From NCBI GenBank assembly GCA_948567375.1, contig OX419762.1, forward strand, positions 32,245,465 to 32,309,464: 64,000 bases of DNA, read 5' to 3'. Shown in pieces: positions 55,561 through 64,000 of the stretch. This DNA is from Lunularia cruciata (Eukaryota > Streptophyta > Marchantiopsida > Lunulariales > Lunulariaceae). A program made the position numbers and the translations under genes. The number at the start of each line of letters is the position of its first letter. The stretch's first letter is position 1. The notes under the pieces were generated by a model. It worked only from the letters and a program-made list of their open reading frames with translations. It was not told where the DNA came from and searched no databases.

Positions 55561-56290
55561 GCTCCTCAAAAGCTTTGAGAGCCTTCTTATCCTCCAGAAT
55601 CACTATGTATTCTACCTCATTCTTCATGTAAATGCATAAGCCTTATTAGAAAATGAGAAGATGAATCTCCCATAATATCCAACTATCCCCAAGAATTGGC
55701 ATAAGTTTGTCAAGCTTGAAAGGAATGGAAGCTTTGAGATATAACTCACTTTTTAAGATCCACTACAACTCCATCCTTGGAAATGATATGCTCTAAAAGA
55801 AGACCTTCTTCACACCCAAAGATGCATGTCTATGGGTTGAGTGATGCATTATCTTCATTCAAGCATTGCAAATCTTTGATCAAGTACTCAAAGTGCTCCT
55901 CCTTGCTCCAATAAATACAAAAGTCATCAATGAAATCTTTCACAAATTTCCTAATGAAAGGTTCAAACACTTTGTTTATAAACAATTGAAAGATGGATGG
56001 AGCATTACAAAGCCTAAAAGTCATGACCTTCTCAACATAAGTTCTCCAAGGTGTGGTGAATGTGGTCAGTTGTTGATGCTCAAGTGCAATCTTGATTTGG
56101 TTGTAGCCATTATAACCATCCCCAAAAACTGTACCTCTCATGATTTAACAACCTCCTCCAAGATCTCAACAATGAATGGCAAAGTGTAGTAGTCCTCTTA
56201 GTAGCAACATTGAGCTTCTTGTAATCAAAACATACCCAAAGCTTGCTATTCTTATTCTTCTCAATTACAATTAGAGACACCCATTATGAA
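55561..56290 (-). pseudogene. C1 reverse transcriptase
   Basis: Minus strand, 103 codons open (55830-56141): GYNGYNQIKIALEHQQLTTF, FRLCNAPSIFQLFINKVFE, then KDFIDDFCIY with the catalytic Asp pair near 55922-55935, and LNEDNASLNP. FIDDF again marks the Athila/Tat side. The rest is broken. Confidence 0.9.
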
Positions 56291-56990
56291 TTCTCTACCT
56301 CAAAAATTAACTCAATCTCCTCCTTCACAACCAAAGCTATTGGTGGGCTAATATGATATTGTTTTTGGCAGACTAGTCTTCCATGTGAATTCTATCTGGT
56401 GCTCCCTTAAGGTGACTTCCTTGAGATCCTTGTAATTGAAAGCAAACACATGGATAAACTTGCAAAAATCTCCTCAAATTTTATATTTTCCTCCTTGGTA
56501 ACATTTGGACCATACTTGAGAGTAGATAATCTTCTCTCTATCTCCTCTAGTGTCAATTCTGATTTATCAAGGTCCTTCAACACCTATTGCTTAGGCACAA
56601 ACCTCATAGCATACAAGGGATGCATCTAAATCAAATTCAAAGTCATTGTCCTCCAATGACGTCACTTCTTCCATGCTTGTGTCCACACTTGAAGTTCCTT
56701 CTTCTAAATCTGATTCCCAATAATCAAAAGATGGTGTATCTGAATGTGATGGATGATTGGTGCTGGTTATAGGAATTGTAACCTGATGGTTTGATGCCCC
56801 AACTCTCAAGTATCCTTTTTGCCATCAATTAGATGTTTGAGTTGCTCTTGACCATGGTCTCTTAAGTAGAAAATCACAATTTGCATCCTTCAAAACTTGG
56901 AGAGTCATGAGATTTTGAAGTTCCATAACCAATACTACCACCTTGTCCATCACACTTACTGGTCAAAATTGCTGCTTGTTTGCCATACTT
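56291..56990 (-). pseudogene. C1 protease-RT linker
   Basis: Minus strand coding remnant including an acidic Ser/Asp-rich run (SDTPSFDYWESDLEEGTSS near 56690-56745). No known domain. Confidence 0.5.
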
Positions 56991-57440
56991 AGTAAAATTT
57001 TTGAAGACCTGGAGGGTTTCATACCCAACTTCTTCATTTACTTTTTTGACATGGCGTTCACCATAGATCCTCCATCAACAAGTGCATCCTTGATGTTGTG
57101 ACTATTCATCCTTACATTCATCTTGGAGGTATATTCACAAGTTTCCCATGGTGTTGGTTTTGCATCCACCACTCCCATTGATACAAGAGCCTTTGCTTCC
57201 TTCTTTCTCTTGCTCCTTGTAGAACTCAAACCACTCCTAAGCTCCTTCCTCAAGGTAGGAGGATTTAAAGCAATCAGTTGACCCACTGGGATGTTGGCCT
57301 TGTGACTACCAACACCCTCCAACATATTATTGCTCCATTGTTGCTTTGAGATAAAGAAATTATCCATCCCTAACTTCTTCCTTGGAGACTTTGTTGATGG
57401 TGTTGAACTAGAATTGTATGTACTCCTTGTGGGCATTGGA
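56991..57440 (-). pseudogene. C1 aspartic protease region
   Basis: Minus strand, 132 codons open (57038-57436). KDALVDGGSMVNAMSKK at its end (57040-57090) carries the protease active-site strand in the D-G-G-S form; the remainder of the protease beyond is broken. The upstream part is a basic, Ser-rich Gag-protease spacer. Confidence 0.75.
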
Positions 57441-58417
57441 CTATCCTTGCTAGAAATGAATTCTTGAGAGGACTATATGTTATCTAAAAAATTAGGCTCT
57501 CTTCTTTTCTTGTGCCAAAAGCCCCAAATTAAGACCTATGGAGTTTGAACATTCTCCTTTCTCATACTTTCTCTCCACCACATCTATGGATGTTATCTCC
57601 TTATCTTTATTTTGCATAGGATGTACTTGGGCTTCAATACCTTCTTCTTTCTCTCTATTTGACCTCTCATAACCCTTTCCTCCATTGTACATGGAATTTG
57701 GGCAATTCCTTTAGATGCAACCTCTACCTCCATACCCAAAACCATTTCTATCATTAAAATTGCTAGTTGGTTGACCTCCTCTATATGGATGGTTCCTATA
57801 ACTTCTAGGTTGTACAAGTTACTTTGTGATAATTTGAAGTAGATCCTTTGGTAGAGATGAAAGGACATGAGAAAGTACTACTTTTGGTGCTACCCTTTCC
57901 ACAATAGGATCAAAACCACTATACTTGTAGACTTGTGGAGGATGCACAACCTTTTTCACCACCAAATCACTCTCATCTCCTTCCAAACTCTCCTCCATAC
58001 AAATTGCAATCTTGATAGCTTCTACCTTGGATGAAGGTTTTTAATATCTCACCTTGCTTCTTATTGTAGTTTTGACTCTCTCACAAAACTTTTGGTAAAC
58101 ATAGCTCCTATCCCAATCATGGTAGTGTCCACATCATCTCCATTCTTCTTCAACACTATAAAAAACCTGAACTCTAACTTCTCCACTCTTTTTGCATAGA
58201 CTCTCACTTCCTCTTCATTTCCTTGCTTGAAGAAGGAAGGAAATTCTACCGCATACCATGTAAGAGCCACATCCTCAAAGAAATCTGGTAGTAGTGAGGT
58301 CTACTCATTCTTCTTTATTTTATTGTTTCCTATGCAAGCCTTCTTGGAGTCTCTCACAAAAGCCTCCATTTTCTCTCCATTCTTGCCAAAGAAAACCATA
58401 AGTTTCTCTATCTTAGC
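57441..58417 (-). pseudogene. C1 gag, 3' part
   Basis: Minus strand. A Gly/Arg/Asn-rich stretch (57700-57790; RGGRGC...NCPNS, a damaged zinc-knuckle zone) follows the gag core ALTWYAVEFPSFFKQGNEEE (58200-58270) and the helix VRVYAKRVEKLEFRFFIVLK. B7 is inserted at 58418 and the N-terminal half lies outside the window. Confidence 0.75.
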
Positions 58418-60839
58418 TGTGACAACCCGACAAATATTACTTTTGCGATAATCAATTAAGTAAAGTTTGTTCTTGTAGAGATACAAAACAAGAATGGTCA
58501 AATGCAAAGTAAATAGTAACAAGCAATTCTTCTTGAGTTTTTCTTTAATCTGTCAAGTAGAAACCACACCTAGAAGAGAGTAACAAGCGCTTAACAGCAA
58601 TTTTAGTCACAAATTACACACTCATAATCACAAATCTTTCAAATATTTCCAAACAAACTTGATTATGATGATTCAAATCCTTCTAGAACCGCTACTTCAC
58701 TACAAAACACCTTCACCTTAGAATTGTGTTCCACCCTCCACTAAATGCACAACTTCCTCAATCAAAACTGCTTTGCATCAACCCTATGTTGCACTCACAA
58801 CTGCAAAATACTATCAATACTACAATTCCTCTCAAATCTATCAAGGCATTGTTTTGATTGCACTTCACTCAAGAGCAAACACACAGAATGAAGATCACGG
58901 CTGTAGAATCCAACATCCAACATGCAACATCCAACATGCAACATCCAACAAGCACACTGATTCACACTTCAAAATTCTCCACACACTCACAAACACACAC
59001 AGAGAGTCAATACTTGGAATTAAGCTAAAGCGATGAGCATTGAGCAACAACACTTTGCTTTATCTATCTCCAAAAAATTGGAATAATAAACAACATAAGA
59101 TTGCAAATGCCTCCTTTAAATAGTGGAGCAATAGACAGTTGCTAACAACTTTATTGTTTGCCAACAACTTTACCAACTTGTAGATCTGAAATGACAATGC
59201 ACCGCTTCATATCCACCTCTTCAAATCTCAATTCTATTTCTAAATCCGATTTGATGTCAACCTCGACTTTGGTTTCCAAACCCGATGATCCTCCTATCAA
59301 TTCTCCTTCTTTGGATCTATCTAATCTACTACATCCTCCACTTTTTTTACTACTTCTTCATGTTGGACTACAATGGAGGTCATGGGTAACCTTTCTATCT
59401 CTTTATTCCCAACCCACTCTTCTCTAATGTCTCATGTAACTGATCTGAAGACACTTGCACTCCTACTTCTACTACTTTGGACTTCCTTTCTAATCTTGGC
59501 TCACTACAAAGTCTATCTAAATCTAATCTAACAAAATATAATCTAAGATAGACATTTTCCCTTAATTCTATCATGTTTTTATCTACATGATCTCACAGAC
59601 AAATCAACAGATTATTCAACTCTGTGTCTTTTGCTTTCCTCTTCCTCATCTCCACCACCAACAACCTCAACTTGTGTAGTCGGGCTTCTTCCAACTTCCC
59701 ATCAACTTTAGTACTAAGCAGCACCTTCAACTAGTTTACCATTGCATCCAATTCCACAACCAGCTCCACTTTCTCTTTCTTCCTCTCCTCTTCCAACTCA
59801 TTGCAATACATCATCAACTCGTCCTCAAATTCAGCCTTCATTGGCTCCTTTTCTTGTTGATTCTGCACAATTTTATCCTTTGCAACTCTCAACAATCCAT
59901 GCAATCATTCTTCCTCATGACTACACTCTATTAACTCCCGTTGCCAGGCTTGGTCTTTATCGGCCGCTTTCTTCCTCATACTTTTGAACTCCTACTCCAT
60001 CACTAATGCACTTGCCTTTGAATGTATCATCTCCACTCGTCCATTAGCAATTTCACTCTTTATCACTTTGACCAACCCATCTTCTCCTTGACTTCCTCTC
60101 TACATTTCAACAAGTCCTCCCTCATTGCTTTTGAGTTTCTATCCCAAAGAATTGCCTCCACCCAAAGTTCTTTGGCTTCTATTTCTACTCTTGTTAGCTT
60201 ACTCCTCAACAATGAGGTCTCCGCACTCCACTTTGTCACCAGGGCTAATTCATCCCTCCCATCCAAGTTAGCACTCTCCATCTCTGCCTTCTATTGCATA
60301 AACACCAATAGGGGACACACTACCTTTGAAAACTACTCTACTCCATCACACTTCTTGCCATTGGCTCCACCATCTTTGCCATCTGCAAGTTACTCCTTGA
60401 TTGGCACCTTAACCCAAAGATGAGATCTTTGTATCTTCAAAGTTCCCTCATCTAAGCTCTCCTCCATCTTGGTGGTAACCTTACTTGGTCTGAAAGTGAC
60501 ATCTTGAGCACTTCTCTTCCCCGTGGCACCTCTTGGACATACCAACACACCTTTTTCTTCCTTCTCATGCCCCATTCAATTGTGGAATCTCCGGAGTTGT
60601 CTTCTTTGCTTCCACAACTCTTCCTCTTGTCTACTGAACTTCAACTTCTCCTTTGCTGCCACTGCTTGACTCTTCACTTTGCAGTGTGAACTCTTCTCCT
60701 TCTAAGGCTTCTCCCTTTGACTTAGTTTCTCCTTTTGATTCCTCCTTTGGAATCAATTCCTTCACTTTCACCAACATTGGCTTTGGATTAGGCTTTTGCC
60801 TCTATTCTGGCTGTATTCACACCACTCATCCTTTGGGTC
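58418..60839 (-). pseudogene. B7: family B LTR fragment with LTR ORF
   Basis: Plus view starts TGTGACAACCCG (58418) within C1 gag and is cut at 60840 by C3, so at least 2422 bp of the LTR are present here. The minus-strand LTR ORF reads roughly 60700 to 59200: acidic N-part, MGHEKEEKGVLVCPRGATGK near 60520-60575, a coiled coil with EVKEKMGWSK at its edge near 60065-60110, and a C-tail near 59200-59300. Diverged from B4/B6. Unknown function. Confidence 0.8.
58910..58956. repeat. 14-bp tandem repeat in B7
   Basis: About three copies of AACATCCAACATGC in the LTR U5-like part, where other B copies have one. Local slippage. Confidence 0.85.
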
Positions 60840-61532
60840 TGTGAGACGGCCTGTCTCTCACTCAGGATGAACTTTTGATGGCTATTATGGTAGCGCACCA
60901 TGGACTAAGAAGGCAAGGAACCCCAACTCCATCATACTCCTCCAAGGCTAACACTCCAAGACTCAAGGCATTGCTTACTAGAGAACTCAATGAGAGAGAG
61001 ATAGTTGCAAATGAAAGGATGATGAGCACCTCCTCACCCCTTGTTTATATACTTGTGAAATAGTTATGTACCAAAGTTGCTAATTACCGCAGTAACTCAA
61101 GTTACTAGACTAAAATTCAAGTAAAGTTAAAAATTAGAAAGGAATATCCATTCATATGGGCATATTTCCCTAAGCATGTGGTTTTATCTTGACCCAACCA
61201 CTAAGTCAAGAATTCTTTCACATGGGCTATCCTTGGACTAAAGAAGAATCCAAAACAAAAAGGCTTGCGGGCCCAATAGTTCCTCAACTCTTTCCTCAAA
61301 GCCAAACACCTAGGAATAATACCAAGTCAACACACTAAAATCCAAAATAGTGGTGCTCATCTTTTCTACTTCCTCTAAAGTAAGGTCCCCTCTATCTTAG
61401 CTATGACTAACTTTAGCTAACCATGACTAATATAGAACCATCCTTTATCTCTATATAAATAATATCTCTTAAGTACTTGTAATACCAAGCTAAATAACAC
61501 AATACCACACACATGCACAAATGGGTGTAACA
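60840..61532 (-). repeat. C3 3' LTR
   Basis: 693 bp (plus view TGTGAGACGG ... GGGTGTAACA). Minus-strand TATATAAA at 61044-61051. It is inserted in B7; the TSD cannot be tested because the other end is outside the window. Confidence 0.92.
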
Positions 61533-61545
61533 TTTACCCCCAGAC
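61533..61545 (-). promoter_or_regulatory. C3 polypurine tract
   Basis: Minus strand TCTGGGGGTAAA directly before the LTR. Confidence 0.85.
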
Positions 61546-62690
61546 TAAGTTTTCACTTTGTCCTCAAAGTGAAGGTCTCTCTACCTTCTATGGTACATCT
61601 TCAGCTTATCATGGTTAATCCTATCAAAGTGTCTTCCTCCCAACTCCTTGAGATCATAGATGTAATTGCCCCACACCTTCTCCACTATGAAAGGTCCAAA
61701 GTACTTAGGCAAAAACTTAATTTGCACTCTCTTGAATCAAATGGAATCAAACAACATTACCCAATCACCTTCTTTGAAAGGCTCCACCTTCTTCTTGCCT
61801 TGTCTCTTGTCATAGCTCTCCTTTTGTTTCCTTTGGGCTTGCTCCACTCAAACCCTAGCAACTGCTCTTGCCTCTTCCAACTCCATGAGTTGATCCTTCC
61901 TTGACTTCTCTACATCACCTCCTTGTGCTTTCTTCAATCTCCTATGAATGCTTTGGAAGGTAGGAAGATCAAAGTGAAAAGGTAAGGTAGACTCAATACC
62001 ATATACCAATTGAAATGGAGAATATCCGGTGGAAGTCTTCATGGTTGTCCTATACTCCCATAAAACTGCATGAATCCTCTTGTCCCAATGATGTTTTGCC
62101 CTCTCCATTTCTGCATCTTTGGCCAACATCATGCACAAGGTCTGATTGGTTCTCTCTGCCAAGCCATTGGAATTTGGCTTATAGGATGTAGTTACTCTAT
62201 GTGTGATAGAGAAATGTCGTTTCATGGCTGTAGTAATGCTTCCTGTAAACTCTCCTCCTCTATCAGAAATCAACTCCAAAGGGCATCCAAACCTAGTGAT
62301 AATGCGTTCATAAAGAAATCTACCCACTTCATCTTCATTCTTGTCCCTCAATGGTCTGGCCTCAACCCACTTGGTAAGGTAATTAGTAACAACAACAATG
62401 TACCAATTGTTCCTTGAAGTTTTATTGAGAGGACACAATCAATTCCCCAATTCTCAAAAGGTCCTAGCAATGGAATTGATCTAAGTGGTGGAGTGGATGT
62501 AGACTTTCTAGCAGAAGCTTTACAAACATGACAAGTTTTGAAATAATCAAGACAATCCTTGAAAATCCCTCTCTGATGGTGACCTACATCTAGAATCTTG
62601 AAAGCAGTCACCTTTTTTACAAAGAGTCCTCCACATACTAAACCTTCATGAAACTCCTTTATAAGTATGATAGACTCTTCCTTACCCTCT
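61546..62690 (-). pseudogene. C3 integrase, core open with DDE intact
   Basis: Minus strand. Zinc domain near 62500-62650: one His of the HHCC set looks replaced (GGLF for GGHF), CHVC kept. Core open for 196 codons (61848-62438); WGIDCVLSI just upstream supplies the first Asp, LISDRGGEF the second (near 62265-62290), and NGLAERTNQTL the Glu (near 62145-62175). WEYRTTMKTSTGYSPFQLVY follows. No chromodomain. The last third reads KSRKDQLMELEEARAVARV and then breaks. The best-preserved integrase here. Confidence 0.92.
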
Positions 62691-63330
62691 GCTCTTCAAA
62701 GTAGACCATGTGGTCCTTGGTGAAAAAGAATATCCTCCACCATTGTGTAAGGTCTAGATCTTGCTGCAAGAGCCTTACTCTCCCTAGCATGGATCCCTTC
62801 TGGATAGTTACCTCTTGTCACAAAATCCACAATCTCCTTGTACTCCATTGGAACCTCTTGAGTGACTGAGATTTTCATGAGCTCCTCATCTAGGAATGAA
62901 TCATCCATTGGCTCATCTCCATCATGATCATAGGCTCTAGATAACAAATCAGCATTTGGATGTTTCTTTCTTGGTCTATCCTCAATGGTGTAGTCATACT
63001 CAGACAAGAGTATCATCCACCTTGCTAGTCTCTCTTCAACATTAGGCTTGTTGAAGATGTACTTCAAAGCCTTGTGATCCGTGACAATGGTGGCTTTCCC
63101 TCCAATCAAGTAGTGTCCAAACTTCTTGAGACCAAATATCACTGCCAACCCTCCTCTCTCCGTGACAGAGTAGTTCTTCTCTACTGAAACCATCTGCCTA
63201 CTAGCATAAGCTATTGGATGATCATGCCCATATTGGTCTAATTGACTAAGAGTGCATCTTATAGCTACATTAGAAGCATTAGTGTAGAGGATGAAAGGCT
63301 TACTCCAATCAGGTTTAGCAAGAATTGGAG
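62691..63330 (-). pseudogene. C3 RNase H and RH-IN tether
   Basis: Minus strand, part of a 244-codon open frame (62696-63430): KPFILYTNASNVAIRCTL, where the first catalytic Asp reads Asn (YTNAS for YTDAS); KNYSVTERGGLAVIF with Glu; TIVTDHKALKYIF with Asp; HPNADLLSR with the last Asp. The tether includes MEYKEIVDFVTRGNYPEG. It would degrade RNA in the hybrid. One catalytic change but no stop. Confidence 0.92.
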
Positions 63331-64000
63331 CTACAACAAGGGATTGCTTGAGCTCCTCAAAAGCTTTGAGAGCCTTCTTGTCCTCCAAAATCACCATGTT
63401 ATCTACACCCTTCTTCATGTAGATGGTCAATGCATAAGCCTTGTTGGAAAATGAGAAGATGAACCTCCTTTAGTGTCCAACCATCCCCAAGAATTGGCAT
63501 AACTTTGTCAAGTTTGAAGGGAATGGAAGGTTTGAGATTTTCCTCACCTTCTCAAGATCAACTGCTATTCCATCCTTGGAAATGATGTGCCCCAAAAGTA
63601 GACCTTCTTCACATCCAAAAATGCACTTCTCTGGGTTGAGTGATGCATTTTCCTCATCCAAGCGTTGCAAGACCTTGATTAGGTGCTCAAAGTGCTCTTC
63701 CTTGCTCCCATAGCCACAAAAGTCATCAATGAAGTCTCTCACAAATTTCTCAATGAAAGGTTCAAATACCTTGTTCATGAACCGTTGGAATGTGGCTGGA
63801 GTATTGCAAAGCCCAAAAGCGTAAGTTCATGACCAAACGCATGACCTTGAAAGCGTAAGTTCCCCAAGGTGTGGTGAATGTGGCAAGTTGTTGATGCTCT
63901 GGTGCAATCTTGATTTGGTTATATCTATAACCACCTCCAAAACTGTACCTCTCATGACCTGCAACCTCCTCCAAGATCTCATCAATGAATGGCAATGGGT
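63331..64000 (-). pseudogene. C3 reverse transcriptase, truncated by window edge
   Basis: Minus strand. MPFIDEILEEVAGHERYSFGGGY (63930-63995), NQIKIAPEHQQLATFTTPWG (63865-63925), then NKVFEPFIEKFVRDFIDDFCG (63720-63778) with the catalytic Asp pair, NPEKCIFGCEEGLLLGHII (63585-63640) and QFLGMVGH at 63470. A short imperfect duplication at 63818-63862 (GCGTAAGTTC and CATGACC each twice) shifts the frame between the two open parts. Confidence 0.92.

Noticed and set aside
58910..58956. CRISPR-like repeat array
   Set aside because: Direct tandem 14-bp units without spacers in a eukaryotic LTR.

Overview
This 64-kb window reads as intergenic DNA from a large, repeat-rich plant genome. I recognise no cellular gene, tRNA, rRNA or CRISPR array. 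Almost every base can be assigned to Ty3/gypsy LTR retrotransposons in long-decayed state (frameshifts, many TAG/TAA/TGA stops at former Gln/Trp/Arg codons, truncations). The kinds of elements present (a plant chromovirus, tRNA-iMet and tRNA-Asp type primer sites, Tat/Athila-like polymerases, multi-kilobase LTRs) suggest a seed plant with a giant genome. A gymnosperm is my best guess, but that is inference. One 200-base run of N (11936-12135) marks an assembly gap.

Four families occur. Family A (copies A1 and A2, minus strand) is a chromovirus with a chromodomain. Family B (B1-B7, both strands) is a Tat/Athila-like element with unusually long LTRs of about 3.2-3.8 kb. Those LTRs themselves carry a long decayed ORF in the sense direction (conserved N-terminal region, acidic linker, long coiled coil). 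Family C (C1, C3 minus; C2 plus) is an Athila/Tat-type element with a 693-694 bp LTR. Family D (D1, D2, plus strand) is the most remarkable. It is a gypsy element whose pol carries a cytosine-5 DNA methyltransferase domain between protease and reverse transcriptase, and a PHD finger after the integrase. Its terminal repeats are permuted (L ... X-L-X, a split direct repeat) in both copies.

The copies are nested like Russian dolls. Left to right: A1 (1-5339), holding solo LTR B1 (3112-5064), lies in LTR fragment B2 (5340-7336). C1 (7337-9095, resuming 55146-58417) is inserted in B2. D1 (9096-55145) is inserted in C1. B3 (12136-13031, resuming 45390-45493) is inserted in D1. D2 (13032-45389) is inserted in B3. 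A2 (14728-37215) is inserted in D2. Solo LTR B4 (18824-22600) and the near-complete B5 (22766-35050) are inserted in A2. D1 also received solo LTRs B6 (46681-50461) and C2 (52122-52815). C1 received B7 (58418-60839), which in turn received C3 (60840 to the window end). The chain B2>C1>D1>B3>D2>A2>B5 is seven layers deep. Target-site duplications are visible for B1, B4, A2, B6, C2 and, with a slightly ambiguous boundary, D2.

None of these genes looks able to make a full product today. In life each family would have made Gag plus a polyprotein (protease, reverse transcriptase, RNase H, integrase) for copy-and-paste transposition. Family D would have added a DNA methylation writer and a chromatin-reader finger. 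Coordinates of decayed domains are accurate to tens of bases; LTR boundaries marked by TSDs are accurate to a few bases.
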